A DNA stretch of 64,000 nt from Aselliscus stoliczkanus (GCA_033961575.1 CM066727.1:117540434-117604433), one strand, 5' to 3'. Positions 34,151 through 47,585 are shown, numbered from the stretch's first letter. A program made the numbers and translations. Notes: a model not told the origin generated them from the letters alone.

Positions 34151-36094
34151 AGTACAAGGCACTGCGGGCACTTTGCCCAGGCCTACCTCGTCCCAATCCC
34201 AAGCTCTTATCCAGGAAAACAGACTTCCCCACCCCTGAACTCCTTATGTGCTCAGCACCCAGTGAAAGGACCTCTACGTGGGACAGGCCCTCCAGGACAG
34301 TGGTTCTCAAGATTCAGTTGGAATCTTGGAAACAGCTTCCTGGGCCCCATCTCCAGGTATTCTGATTCAGTAGGTCTGAGAAGGGGCTTAGGAAATTATA
34401 TTTCTAATAAGTGTCTAGTTGCTCTTGACACTGCTGGTCCATGGACCGCACTTTGAGTAGCAAGCCTCTGGAAGCCATCCCATCTCAGCCTCTATCCAGA
34501 TCCAGTCACATTGAAATGGTGGCTGAGCCCTAATCCTGTTCCATGACCAAACGATCTTTTTATCAAATCAGAATAAAAAGGATTTATTCTGATAGGAATA
34601 TTGAGAGAAATGAGTGCAAAGGCTAATATTACGCTCTGGGGACTGGATCTCATTTTAGTAAATCAAAGTAAGGGAAGAGAAAGTTGGCCTTGGGGTTGTC
34701 CAGCGTGCCTTTTGTGCTGCTATTGGTGCTGCACTTATTCATGTACTCATTTATACATGCATGTATGCATTTCTTCCCCTAACTCATTCCAGAGAATTTG
34801 TGGATGCCTACAAGAATACCAAAATTCCCAAAGAATAAAGTATAAGTAAAATTAAAGGTTACAGCTCTAGTGGGTACAATTTTTAAATTAAAAATATCTC
34901 TGCTCTATTTTTCTTATTACAAAAGCAATAAATGAACATTGTAGAAATTTTAGAATACATAAACAAGAAAAAAGATTCAAAGAGAATATTCATAATCCCA
35001 TTACTGAGAGAAAAACACTGAAAATACCTTAAAGTATATCTTCTTTTTCTCTCTTTGCAAAGATGTAACAATTTTAATATTTTATAAAAGTGTGATTATA
35101 ACCTCCATATTGTTTTTTAACCTGCTATTTTTTATTCAACAATATATTGGGAGCATCATACAAAGTTAATGCCCTTCCATCTACAGCATCATTTTAAATG
35201 AATGAATAGAATTTCATTGTAGGAACAGATCATAATTTATTTAAACAATCACCTTATTACCAGGCAAGACTTTAAAATTTACTGCTATATTTTGATATAC
35301 TGGTTGCAGAATTCCATTTCAGATACATATATTGGCTCTCTCAGTCTCATGGACCCCTGGCATGAATCAAGCCCGAGGGGGAAAAAAAAATTGTTGAACA
35401 ATCGTCATGCTACTGAATTTGTTTTACTAGTCTCTTGTAAGCACAAAAGAATGGCTGTTCTCATTATTCTCTGTCTTCCATGTTATATAACTTGTGAGAG
35501 TTTCTAACTGGGCTACTCTGACATTAATTATATCTATTTTTTTAACTTCAGAAATTATTCAATGAATGGTGATCCATCTTTTATGGTTCCCCTGAACCAA
35601 AGTGTCATGCAGAATATTAATACAGTGCTGGGTTTCAGGAAGAAACGATCCTTGTAAATAAATAAAGCAAGAACTTAGCAGAACATTAACTCACTCTTTG
35701 GGGCATGTCCCATGAATCCTTCCAAAATATTGAGGAAAGTATATGTATCAAGATCCATCTTCAGAGATTATTCATGTGAGCTGTTTTCCTGGGTCTCGCC
35801 TCATTTGGTAGCGTGGCTGCTAGTCCGCTGGGCAGGGGAGACTTCTCATCTATCTAGTCACCACTATTTTTGTAAAGCAAAAGTGACTTCCAGGAAACTT
35901 TCACTCTTTGCCTTTAGCTTCAGTTTAGAATGTATATACATACATTCTACCTTCGCCTGTTCATCTGATTCCAGGACACCTGTTGTTAGCTTTCCAGCCT
36001 CTATTCCTCTTCCTTCACAATAACAATATCTTATTCACCATAGGAAACCACGATGCCCACCATTCTCAGCTTTGCAGAATTGACATGATGGATT
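34151..36094. other. non-coding DNA with probable old LINE debris
   Basis: 34880-35280 is AT-rich and reads like an old L1/L2-type 3' part ('cataatcccattactgagag', 'tttttattcaacaatatatt'). The rest is unassigned. No exon recognised. Confidence 0.4.
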
Positions 36095-36510
36095 CCACAG
36101 CCACCTGTAATTAGAACCTGGTTTCCCTCCCACTAGATACAGTGATGATCCAAGGATAGGCATAAGACTTAAGCTAGCCCAATCAGAGGTTCTTTGACAG
36201 GAGTTCTGGGACACAGACAGCTTTCTCTTCTATTTGATATTAATGAGGAAGCATGCCTCCTCCCCCAGGAGATAGTGGCAGACATCCCGCAGCACTCTGG
36301 CTCTAGAAGGAGAGCCAGCATTTGGATGAAGACAGTAGGGATAGAAAATGACTTTGAGTTTCTTCATCAAATCTTGCCAAAAGGCCATTGTAAATTTGTC
36401 CCTTTCAAACACGTGAGCTAATGAATTCTTTTTCTGTCTGAGCAGTTTAGGAAAGGTTTCCTGATGCTTACAACTGAAAGATACCTAATCTAACTGATGT
36501 CATTTGTAAA
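36095..36510 (+). repeat. old LTR-like repeat with CCAATCAG
   Basis: Contains 'tgatgatccaaggatagg', 'tagcccaatcagaggttctt' and an end 'ttacaactgaaagataccta'. The same CCAATCAG layout is seen at 49200-49500 and near 37390. Family not named. Confidence 0.4.
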
Positions 36511-39500
36511 TAAACTAGCAGGCTTTCAGCTTCCTTTCCTTTGATGGCCTTTTTATTATTTACAAATTCTTCTTCCTCCGTAACCCACAGGTTTCCCGCC
36601 CATTAAACCCACACATCCTCTTTTCCTCACTGTCTTGATATACCTTTCCTCTTTTCCATAGGCCCCAAGCATTCAAACTCTCTTTCTTTTCTAAGTTGCC
36701 ATCCCTCTCCATCCCTGGGAGGTTTTTTGTTTGCAGAAGTGACAAAGAAACAGGACACAATCCTCCAGCTTTCTTCCTCTTTCTTTTCCTACAGTCAAAG
36801 GTCCTTGAGGGACCTCTCTGACTTCAGGGGTTTGTTGCTAACCACTGTGGGAAAACATTCAGGGAAACAAAATGACAAACGTGGAGTGTTTGCATGGGTT
36901 GCAGAAATCACTTGCTAGGATTGTCACTGGGCTGGAGAATCCAGCTCCTGGCTGGGTCCAAGGTGTCACCCTCACATGAAACTTGGCCTAAAAAGTTCAG
37001 CCCAGGAAAATTTAAGCTGGTACCCTTGCTGGGTCTGGGGCTTTCTGAGCTGCAATCTAAACGTACATCCTCATTTTTCTTTCAGGTATGGATTCCTACA
37101 TCTCCTTAGAAGAAGACATACTTACAAACTGGTCCCCAGAAATTATTTTCTTGGGCCTCATGCCAGTCTGCATCCCATCTGCCCTTCTAGGAGAGCTCTC
37201 TAACTCTGGCCCTTGGAAAGTCTACCCTGGCGCAAATATCACCAATGGTTTATTCCTTGGCATTAAGTCTCTTGCTTCATGGTAAGAGTAGCCCAGTTCC
37301 CTTAGGGGAGCCACCTTTCTCCCCCTGTTAGTCATGTAGTTTGGTAGGAATGCTCTTAGCTCCACAGGTAGGCTCTTATTAGCTTAAACCAATCAGCAAA
37401 GCTCACATCTGACTGCAATGATTAGTTCAGGATGGTCACATGACCCCATTATGGCCAAAGAGACAGGGAAATATTTGTTAAAGTTCTTCATCTATACTTC
37501 AGCATGGCTAGCAATGATGCCTCCTTGGCTTCAGCTCCTGGAAATCCTCCTTTCTCTTCTTGCCCAGATATCTCTGTTCTATGCAATGTGCCCTTAGTAC
37601 TTTGCCAAGACAGATATTAATCCAGTTTCTATTTTAACTAATGGTTGGTTCCTTTACCTCTTTTTCTAAACGAGGGATAGCAAATAGGATTTATCTTGTG
37701 GGTCAACTCTGATCAATGGGTATTCAGCCTGAGATCTTGGCTGAGAAAGATTCGGAGGCTGACTCTGGCTTCAGCAAGGGAGTGTGTGGTGATCACTTAG
37801 TAATGTCTGTCATGGGCATGGGAGGAAGAGTGACTATGCCCCTCATGGTTTTGATATCACCGCCCTAAGTCAAGTCTGAATCTGGCTCCTCCAGCAGTCA
37901 CATGGTCTCCCATATGTCTCCCTGAAGCTCCTGGCTGAGTGTATCTTTTCCTGGTTCATGACTCTTATGGGTGCACCCAATAAACTTCTGTTTCTTGTTT
38001 AAGGAGCTCATTGAGTTCACAGTCCTCTTGCAGACCTGAAATTATTGGCATGCCCTAAGACAAATGAGTTGCTTGGCATCCTTTCTGGCTTATATTATTT
38101 GCTCCTTCCATCTACTCAAGTTTCTGGTGGCTCATTCAAGTGCCCCAGTAGGGTTCCTTCCTCCTTTCCCCAGCTACAAAGATAATTTTAGGATTATACA
38201 TTTACAACATGAAAATAACTTAAACATGAATAGACATAGTTTCTACCAAGAGAACAGGTGGGCTGTTGATAGCACACCAACACCCATTCATAACTAATAA
38301 AGTTTCATCCTTTCTATAGACAGAGCAGGCAAGCTCTATTCATGATACTTTCCTCAAAACAACAACAGTCTTCGGCACTCTAGAAATTCTGATTTCTGAC
38401 CAAAATCCATTTGTATTAGCGTTTGAGCACTCCAAATATCTTACTACATTTAATCCCATTTTTAACAGGCGAACTTTCTTCTCTGTGATTATAGACCATT
38501 TCTTATATGAGTGTCCAATGTAGTTCAATCAGTACCAATTTTCACTTACTATCCCAGCTCAAGTCTCTTACTATCCCAGCTGAAGTTTCACTCACCTTTG
38601 TCAACAGGTTCTGACCAGTGATTGGAACAGTGACATGGGCCCTTTGTGGTATTTGTCTATTGTGAGCCCCCTCCCTCATGGTCTGAGCTGTGGAAGTAAG
38701 AGGGGCCGGAGGCTCCTATGAGGACTGGAGAATCTCCACCTCAAGATCCTTAATTGATCACAGCTTCAGAGTCCCTTGTACCATGTAAGGGGACAGGTTC
38801 TGGGAATTGAGATGGAGCATCCTCCAGGGGGCCATTACTCAGACTTCCACAGACCTATATCTATAGGGAGACCTGCTGCTGCAGTAAAAGATCTGCTCAA
38901 AAGGAACAAGCTTGGTATTGTGTCATTTGCTTGTACCACAGTGTAACTGTTAGAAATGTGATAAAACTGTGTGTGGTCAACACAATTTAATGAAAATTTT
39001 GGAACAGAAGTCACAGTTCTCCCTGTCCTAGACCTTTTTTGGTTTCACCCCAGGATCCATATCCCTCTCTCAATACAGCCAGACTATCTTGGTTCATCTC
39101 CAACTCTGTCTCTTACTGGCATTTATAATACTTAAACTCTCTGCCTTGGGGGAATTTATAACACTTAAACTCTCTGCTTTAGGGGAATTTATAATACTTA
39201 AACTCTCCATGTCTTGGGTTCCTTATATGTAAAAAGATAATTGTACTTCCAGCACACACTGGTTGTGAGAATTGAGTTAATGTGTATAAAGTATTCTGAA
39301 CACTGCTTGCACATAGTTTATGCATGAGTTATTACAGTTACCCCAATTTTCCTCTGGGAAAACCACTTGTCCCTTCTGTTCCATGAAGGCCATGTATGCA
39401 AAGGGGCCCAAAATGCTGAAGGAGTCAAGAGGCCAAAGAAGGAAGCTTGTTGGTCAATGAGTTTAATAGGGATCCTATACAAACATGGTCCTGGATGGCA

Positions 39501-40604
39501 GCAGGTCATTCATATCTCTGCATCTTTCACCCCCAGACCACCCACTCATGTCACCACTTAGACATGAACCTACGTGCTTTGAAAAGAATGTGCAGTGCTC
39601 AGGGGGAATGAAGGGGCAAGATACCATGAAGCTCCACTGCCAGCGTGGGCTAAGAGATAGATAGCATCCAGGAGACCTTGCCCCTAAGGAAGGATTAATG
39701 GAAATTCCATGATTAGCCTGAAGAAGCTCCTGTACAGATTTCAGAGTCCACCAGAGGGAAGGGAACGGGGTAAAAGGTCCGGGTTCATGCACTCAGAAAT
39801 TAAGATGGTGGATTAGCTTCAAGACGTAGTCAGCTTTTCAAGATGGAGTCAGTTCTGTCTGCATACCTTCCTTCAGTCAGCCTATGTGTTTCAGGGAGAG
39901 CGGACTTTACCTTTACCTCTATTTGTGGTCTGACATCTCACCCAAGCCCTTCCTGAGTCTGGGATTTGGTGGCCCAATCTCTTCAGAAAGAACTTCTTGG
40001 CCAGGAATGGAGAGTGGATCTGGGGTAACAGTCAACTTGCTCCTAATTAACTCCCCTTATTTAGTAAATGAAAACCCTTCCTTCTATAACTTTAAGTGAT
40101 CCATGTTATAAAAGAAAATAATCCCATAATACATAAATTCAAAATTATTCTGTGAAAGCTGTCTATTCAACCCTAAAGTGATAGAGGAAGAGTGAGTATT
40201 TCTGATCCAGCTTTCTCTGTCCTCGTTAGTCCTACTTCTCAGCTTCCAATATGTTGTTGAATCTCTAATCTGCTATCATCTTCTCTCTCATTTCTTTTGT
40301 CTTTGTGGATTTATACCTGTTTTATTCTTTTACAGCCATGTTATTGAGATTTCAGAAGGGAGAAGAGATAAAAGCCTGTGTTCAACCCACTTTATTTAAC
40401 TGTAACGTCTTTCCACCAAGTCTTTGAGGAATCAAAGACACTTTACTGGAAAATGGACAGTAGCATTGCCTGGGGCAGCCTCTTTTAGAAGTCCCTGAAC
40501 TACACCAACTTAGATAGAAATTACATCTGCAAATCCCAAGAACAATTTTTGAGAAAATGTGAGCACTCAGATACCTAATGCACTTCAGAGCAAAATGTCT
40601 TCAT
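36511..40604. other. non-coding DNA, no gene supported
   Basis: Includes a CCAATCAG-containing repeat (about 37370-37650), a possible LTR end near 37900-38010 ('cacccaataaacttctgttt') and a triplicated 'ggaatttataa' phrase near 39150-39200. The small plus-strand frame after 'tttctttcag' at 37086 (about 65 codons) lacks a donor that I trust and is not called. Confidence 0.35.
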
Positions 40605-40608
40605 TCTA

Positions 40609-40655
<47 letters not shown>
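40609..40655 (+). repeat. (AAT)n microsatellite
   Basis: About 15 uninterrupted AAT/TAA units. Confidence 0.96.
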
Positions 40656-40656
<1 letters not shown>

Positions 40657-41954
40657 TTAACATACTAAAAAGTAATTCCTGTGCTTTGTTCAGTTAGAAA
40701 AGTAGTCAAGGCTCTGCAACCTGTAGTCTCACAAATGAAACCAGCTTGCTTTGGCTCCTATGGATTTATACCCACATCTCTGCTTTGTTCCAGGGGCTGT
40801 CCTTGGGGATCCCAAATACATACCAGCTCTCTGTTTTTTGTTTGGGGGAGCTTTTTTAAAAAACCATTGTCTTTCTTCTTTATTGTTTTAAATGTTCTGA
40901 AATTGGATTTTTTTTAAAAATTCTTTTATTGTGAAATAAACATTTAAAAAAATTAGTTTCAGGTGCACAACACAGTGCAATAGTTATACTTTCCAACCAA
41001 TCAAAGTGACAACCCTCCTCCCCCAATTCACCACCCCAATCCTCCCCCCTATATCATACATATCTATTACAATTCCTTTGACTCCCACAGTATTCTCCAC
41101 ATCCTGTGACTATATATTCAATTACAGTTGGCATACAATATTATACAACATCAGTTTCAGGTGTACAGTGCAGTGATCAAGCCTCTACTCCATCCATGAA
41201 GTGGTCTCCCTAACAAAACCCGTGACCATCTGACACCCCACAGAATATTTACAACATTATTATATTCCTTGAACTGTCTTTCATATCCCTGTGGCATTAC
41301 TGAAGTTACCAGTTTATGTTGCCTCATCCCTTCCCCTCTTCCCTCATCTCCACCCCCGCCCATCTAGCGATCATCAGTTTTTCCTCTGTGTCTCTAAGGC
41401 TATTTCTGTTTACATTGCTCGTTTATTCAGTTCATTAGATTCCACATATAAGTGAGATCCTATGGTATTTTTCTTTCTCTGACTGACTTATTTCAGTAGC
41501 ATAATGTTCTCTAGGTCCACCCATATCGTTGCAAATGGTACGATTTAATTCTTCTGTATAGCTGTGTAATACTCCATTGTATAAATGTACCACAGTTTCT
41601 TAATCCAGTCATCTACTGATGGGCATTTCGATTGTTTCCAAGTCTTGGCTATTGTAAATAGCGCTGCAATAAACATAGGGGTGCATATATTTTTTCAAAT
41701 TAGTGTCTTGGGTTTTTCAGGATAAATACCTAGGAGTGGAATTGCTGGGTCATAAGGTGGTTCCATTTCCAGTTTTTTGAGATACCTCCATAATGATTTT
41801 CACAGTGGCTGCACCAGTCTGCAATCAGCCACCCTATCTTTTGATTGGTGCATTTAATCCACTTACATTGAAAGTAATTGTTGATAGGTATGTAGCTTTT
41901 GCCATTTTATTATTTATAATTTTGATTTTTTTTTCTCATCTTAAAGAAATCCTT

Positions 41955-42852
41955 CTAAGAGTCCTTGTAATACTGGTTTGGTGGTGATGAACTAATTAAC
42001 TTTTTCTTGTCTAGGAGGCTTTTTATCTGTCCTTCAATTCTAAATGATAACTTTGCTGGGTAGAGTAATCTTGGTTGTAGGTCCTCACTTTTCATCATTT
42101 TGAATATTTCATGCCAATCCCTTCTGGCCTGCAAAGTTTCTGTTGAGAAATCAACAGACAATCTTATTGGGGCTCCCTTGTAGGTAACTAACTGCTTTCC
42201 TCTTCCTGCTTTTAAGATTCTCTCTTTGTCTTTAACCTTTGGCATTTTAATTATGATGTGTTTTGATGTGGGCCCCTTTGAGTTCATCTTGTTTGAAACT
42301 TTCTGTGTTTCCTGGGTTTGTATGTCTATTTCCTTTGCCAGTTTAGGGAAGTTTTCTGTCATTATTTCTTCAAGTAGATTTTTAATTCCTTGCTTTCTCC
42401 CTTTTCCTTCTGGTACCCATATAATGTGAATGTTGGTACATTTGGTATTAATTATCCCAGAGGCCCCTTAAACACTTCTCAATTTTTTTTATTCTTCTTT
42501 TTGCTGTTCTAATTGGGTATTTTCTGCTACCTTAGCTTCTAAATTGCTGATTTGATCCTCTGCTTCATCTAATCTACTGTTGATTCCCTGTAACATATTT
42601 TTCATTTCTGCTATTGTATTCTTTACTTCTGACTTTTTTTATATGTTTTCTATCTCCATGTTTGTTTCTTATCTCTTTGTTGAAGTTCTCCCTAAGATCA
42701 TTAAGCATCCTTATAACCCCTGTTTTGAACTCTGCATCTGGTAGATTGCTTGTCTCCATTTTGTTTAGTTCTATTTCTGAAGCTTTGTTCTGTTCTTTTA
42801 TGTGGTACATGTTGTTTGTCTCCCCATTCCTTGTGTTTGTTTCTATATGTTA
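41955..42852 (-). pseudogene. L1 ORF1 remnant
   Basis: Two open pieces: an N-terminal one (42574-42810, charged, coiled-coil-like, with IRMLNDLRENFNKEI) and a C-terminal one (41955-42362) with the L1 ORF1p RNA-binding/CTD text KHIIIKMPKVKDKERILKAG and ETLQARRDW. They are separated by stops. In life ORF1p is the RNA-binding trimer of the L1 particle. This copy is broken. Confidence 0.9.
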
Positions 42853-44208
42853 GGTAGAGCTACTATGTTTTCCAGTCTTAGTAGAGTAGCCTTGTGTAGT
42901 AGATGTGCTGTGGGGCTCTGTGGCCCAGTCTTCCTGGTCACTTGAGCCAGGTAACTCTAAATGTGTCCCTTGTGTGAGTTGTGTATGCCCTCCTCTTGTA
43001 GTTGAGCCTTGGTTACTATTTGCACATCAGTAGGAGGGATTGATTCTTGGGTTCACTGGTTGTGAGAATTGGCCATGACTATAGTGGAGGAGTTGTGGTG
43101 CAGGGGCTGACCCTACAGAGCAGAATCTGCCTCCACAGGGCTCTGGTGCCTGCCCAATGGGTGTGTCACCCTTGGAGGAGGCTGGGTGATGCTTGTTTCA
43201 AAGATGGCCACTGGGTGCACCACCACCAGGCCCACCTGGGAGAGGACCTGCTACAGGTTAAGTTCAACCAAAGCCCGTACTTCACTGGGGGACACCCAGT
43301 AGGAACCACAAAGCAATTCACAGGTGGCTGCCATCCCCACCATGCTTGGAAATGCCTTGAGAGACCAAGCCACAAACCTAGGCCAGCTGTCACTAGTGCT
43401 GGTCTAGGGCTGCTCAGCCAGAGGTAAAGGACATGCTCAATCCAGATGCTGCTTCTCTGGGTTCCTTGGACCTTTAAGAGACCCTAGGAAAGTCTGCAGC
43501 TTGAGCCAAGGTAGGCAGTTTGTATGAAAAAGCCACTGGAAGTGGCTTGGGAGTGCCCAAAAGTTGGGTGGGACAGGATCTCAGAATCCCCAGGACTTGA
43601 CAAATGAATGGTGTCAGCCAGCTTGATGGAGATTCAGATATGGCAGCTGTCTGCATTTGCACACCAGGAAGGGGGAAGGCTCAACAAGGATACAATGACG
43701 TCTACTAGCTCCTCTGTCTGGGAGAAAGCTACCTTCAAGCTTTCATACTGATACCAGACAACTCAGTTCCCCCCTCTCCCCACATGTCCTTGTCTCCTCT
43801 CCATCTGCTGCCCCAGTGCTAGAGCTCAGAGCCAGTGAGTCCATCAGGCAGTAAGTCCATGTGCGGGTCCTTTAAGAGGAGTGCCTCAGCATGTAGCCAC
43901 CCTCTGTCACATTCAGTTACATCTCTGCTGGTTTCCACAGTCAGAAATTCTCCCTAGCATTGGAACATGTGGCTGGGGAGCCTGGTGTGGGTGTGGGACT
44001 CCTTGCTTCTTCAGGGTATTTACCTAGAAGTAAACACCTCTTAATTTTTAATGGTCACACTCAGGTGTGGTACCAGCCTGTTCTGAGTCTCTGCCTCTCC
44101 TACCAGTCTTGAGGTGGCTTCTTCTGTATGTCCTTAGTGTAGGGCTTCGCTTCAGCAAGATTTCAGGCAATTCTCAATGCTGGTTGTTTTGTAGTTTATT
44201 TGTAATTT

Positions 44209-44656
44209 GTTTTTTAAAATTTATTGGGGAATTGGGGGAGAGGAACAGCATTGGGGAATGGGGGGAGGGGAACAGACAAGTTGCTGTCTTTTTTGTTGTT
44301 CTTCAGTCTAGTTGTGGAGGACGTTGCTTCACTGCCCCATGTTGGTACTGTCATTGCGCTCTTCCCGGATGAGGCACATCGGTCGCTGGCCTCTGGATGG
44401 TCGCCCACCGCGGCTATTGGCAACTCACGCGGGCTGCCAGCCACTTACGCTGGCTGCAGGCCACTCACTGTAGCCTATGGCAGCCCACTGCAGCAGAGGC
44501 TGCAGCCTACACCATCGCTGGGGCGCACAGCCCAGCTCCAGGTGGAGCTGTTGTTAGCTGTAGAGGGCAGTGTCACTGGCCCTCATATGTGAGATCCAAA
44601 CCAGGGCCGCTGGCATCCCAAGCCAGCTCTTAACCAATGCGCCACTTGGCCGGCCC
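44209..44656 (-). mobile_element. long tRNA-derived SINE (copy 3)
   Basis: Inverted full copy, 448 bases. The right end is 'gccacttggccggccc', the reverse of the SINE start, and the left end is T/A-rich, the reverse of its AATAAA-type tail. A perfect 14 bp target-site duplication 'tttatttgtaattt' lies at 44195-44208 and 44657-44670. It is nested in the 5' part of the minus-strand L1, so it is younger than that L1. Confidence 0.96.
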
Positions 44657-44909
44657 TTTATTTGTAATTTTGATGTGGTTGTGAGAGAAGGTAAGCACAG
44701 TGTTTACCTACTCCACCATCTTGACTGGAACTCCAGGAACTCCAGATTAGAAGGAAACTAAAGCTTATACAATTTGGGGAGAGGTGTTCTCCTTTCTTTG
44801 GAAAGAGAATGCAAAATTATTAACATAAAATTCAGCATTCAGTTGAATATTTATTTAAAATGGGAAAAGAAATTACAGGAATTTACAAAACATAAAAAGC
44901 TGACTAACA

Positions 44910-45329
44910 GGGCTGGCCAAGTGGCGCATTGGGTAAGAGCTGGCTTGGAATGCCAGCTCTAAGCAGTAGGGCCTGGGTTCGGATCCCACATGAGGGCAAG
45001 TGACTCTGCCCTCTACAGCTATGATGGTGAACAACAGCTCAACATGAAGCTGGGTTGCCATGGGTTGATGGTGTAGGCTGTAGCCCATGCTGCAGTGGGC
45101 TACCATAAGCTACAGTGAGTGGTAGGCAGCCAACGTGAGCCTCCAGCAGCCGGTGTGAGCCCCCAACAGCAGCCATCCAGATGCTGGTGACCGATCCGCC
45201 TCACCCGGGAAGAACACAATGATGATACCAACATGGGCCAGTGAAGCAGCGTCCTCTGCAACTAGACTGAAAAACAAAAGGATAGCAATATCCCCTCCCC
45301 GAATTTCCCAATAAAATCTTTAAAAAAAG
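44910..45329 (+). mobile_element. long tRNA-derived SINE (copy 4)
   Basis: Head 'gggctggccaagtggcgcat', B box 'ggttcggatccc', body slightly shortened, tail 'aataaaatctttaaaaaaag'. A 16 bp flanking duplication (aaaaagctgactaaca at 44894, with two mismatches at 45330) supports the limits. An 18-base-scale insertion in the head ('ctctaagcagtagggcc') is private to this copy. Confidence 0.93.
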
Positions 45330-45345
45330 AAAAAGCTGACAAATA

Positions 45346-45765
45346 CAACAAAAATCTGGAAAAGAATATCTTTATTATTTGACGACTTGACAAATCTCTT
45401 TAGTACCTTTCTCTATATATTTTTTTGGACAAAATACCCCTACATACTTTTTCATATGACAATGATTTTATAATGTTATTTGCTATTGAAAAATAATTCA
45501 GTCTTTCTTTGAACATGGTTGAATAATTATTTTTTTAAATAAATATATAAACTAAATAACTATAAATTTAAAAAATAAATTTGTCCATTATTGATAGATT
45601 TAAAAAGCTTTTCACCTCAGAACTGATCATTGGTAAGGCGCATACATTTTTAAAATTGTTGTCAAGTGTGGGAAACCCTACATCAACTTTCTTTCATATA
45701 TGACCTGTAAGATTTCATGAACATTTCAAGTTTTCTTGCACAGGGACTAATATTAAAACCTTTTT
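45346..45765. other. AT-rich non-coding DNA
   Basis: Very AT-rich; no gene and no repeat that I can name. Confidence 0.45.
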
Positions 45766-45880
45766 GGGCCGGCTGAGTGGCACGGTGGTTAAGCACTGGC
45801 TTGGGAAGCCAGCGGTCCCAGTTCGGATCCCACATATGAGGGCCAGTGACACTGCCCTCAAAAAAACAAAAACAAAACAA
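45766..45880 (+). mobile_element. short tRNA-derived SINE (copy S2)
   Basis: Head 'gggccggctgagtggcacgg', stops after 'gtgacactgccct', then an A-rich tail. Flanked by an 11 bp duplication 'aaaaccttttt' (45755-45765, 45881-45891). Same truncation point as S1 and S3. Confidence 0.95.
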
Positions 45881-45891
45881 AAAACCTTTTT

Positions 45892-47100
45892 GAGTTGATG
45901 ACCCTCATTAACTCCTTGGTAATCCTGTCATATTGCTGGATTATGGCATCAATATTTTGTGCTAGATCAAGAAGAACTAGATTATAAAATGATATACAAA
46001 TTTATTCTTTACTTCTATTTAAAACTTATCTCTTCCTCTTTACTAATTACTATTTTAGGTATAATTTGAAATGAAAGGTTTTTGGCTTACAATTTACTTC
46101 TCAATGTCAGGATGATTTCTATTGATTTGTTGCTTCCTTATGATTCCCTTCTCTTCTGATCCCTATCTCCATTCCACACAATGAGGGCACACTCACAAAC
46201 ATATGTGAACACTTTGGCCACACATCCAAGCTCTATCCATAACCTCCAGCAACCAGCCAGGCCTTGGCCACTTCCTGGGTCTAGGGGTGTGCACTCCTGC
46301 AGCATGGTCCAAAGGCAGCACTGATCCCAACCTCAACTTTCCTCTAACCATATCTCCAAAATGCCACACCCACTCCAGTTTCACCCAGCATATGGGAGGA
46401 AGTGTGATGCATATTTTACTAAAATGTGAGGCTATGTTGAACACATTACTAAAGGCCCTTCCAGGATCTCAGATGTCCCAGCTCAAGCAAAGAGCAAATT
46501 TGCCTTTCTTCTGCTTTTCTGGTCTATTCATGCCCTCAGTAGATTGCATGTTGCCCACCTACATTAACAATGGTCAATTCAAATGCCAATGTCTTCCAAA
46601 AACACTCAGAAATATGTTTTACCAGCTATCTGGACATCTTAGCCCAGTCAAGTTGATGCATAAAATTAACCATCACACCATCCTACTCTTTCAGTTCGGA
46701 ACTTTATAGTTTTCACAGAGTACTTTTTAATTATTTTATTATATAAGAAAGCTCATCCAGGGTTATAAATAAGAGGAAGAAAATGCATGACTTTCTTTTA
46801 CTAAATAAAAATAGTGCAACCAAATTAATATAATCAAATTTCCACTCTTTGGAGTACATTATTATAAAAATGTATTCTGGTAATTTAATATCACTATAAA
46901 TACAAAATGTAGATTAATTTAAACCTAATTAAACTGAGGTCTTTGGGGATTCTTCTTAATTCTCTGCTAGGCAAAACTGAGGAGAGTGTTATCTGTTTTT
47001 TTCCTATACTTTTTCATTCTTCAGCATAATGAGTAGAGTTAAATTTATGGAGTTACAAAGTGAAAAACAAATACATTTTGGGCTTCCTACATGTAGGGGA
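45892..47100. other. non-coding DNA, no gene seen
   Basis: The 140-codon plus-strand frame (46287-46709) has no splice context or recognised domain and may lie in an old repeat. The rest is AT-rich. Confidence 0.4.
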
Positions 47101-47585
47101 TGTATTAGTTTCTTAGGACTGCCATAACAAAGCAGTCCTAAGCTAAAACTGAAAGGTTTAAATAACAGAAATTTATTGTCTTAGTTCTGGAGGCCAGAAG
47201 TCCAAAATCAAGCAGGGCCATGCTCCCTCTGAAGTTTTTAGGGAAGAAACCATTCCAAGACTCTCTCCTAGCTTCTCGTAGCCTCATGCTTTCCTTGGCC
47301 TGTCGATGCATCATTCCAATACATCATCTTCACCAGGCATTGTCCCTGTGCCTGTACATGGTCTCACCTCTGTAAATGTCTATTTGTGTCCAGATTTTTC
47401 CTTTTTAATAAGGATACCAGTTATATTCCATTAGGGCCCACCCTACTGGCCTCATTTTAACTTGATTACCTCTGTAAAAACCTTATTTCTACATTAGGTC
47501 CCATTCTTAGGTATTGGGAGTTAGGACTTCAACGTATTTTATTGGGGGGAGGGGGAGAGAGGAGCACACAATTCAACCCATAACA
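47101..47585 (-). repeat. old LTR/MER-class interspersed repeat
   Basis: 'attagtttcttaggactgcc', 'taacagaaatttattgtctt', 'gttctggaggccagaagtcc', 'gggcccaccctactggcctc' and 'acaattcaacccataacagg' appear in order. Its left end is the inverse of the right end of the 33243 element, so it is inverted. Confidence 0.65.

Larger units (their letters stand above)
40905..44740 (-). mobile_element. L1 with 5' end present but ORF2 deleted
   Basis: Read on the minus strand: 5' end at about 44740 (the forward text 'ctactccaccatcttgactg' is the reverse of an L1 start), a GC-richer 5'UTR to about 42860, ORF1 remnants to about 41960, the first codons of ORF2 (about 41930-41830) and then an abrupt join at about 41820 to the last part of ORF2, followed by the 3'UTR and A-tail (to 40905). 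Compared with the L1 at 56432, about 3.4 kb of ORF2, including nearly all endonuclease and reverse transcriptase, is missing. A long SINE (44209-44656) sits in the 5' part. No target-site duplication was found. Confidence 0.88.

Noticed and set aside
37088..37285. 65-codon frame after a TTTCTTTCAG acceptor-like site
   Set aside because: No convincing donor or partner exon, and the composition is not distinctive.
43047..43427. 126-codon plus-strand frame
   Set aside because: Lies antisense in the L1 5'UTR of the minus-strand element.
44224..44633. 122- and 78-codon frames
   Set aside because: Translation of the inverted long SINE, not a gene.
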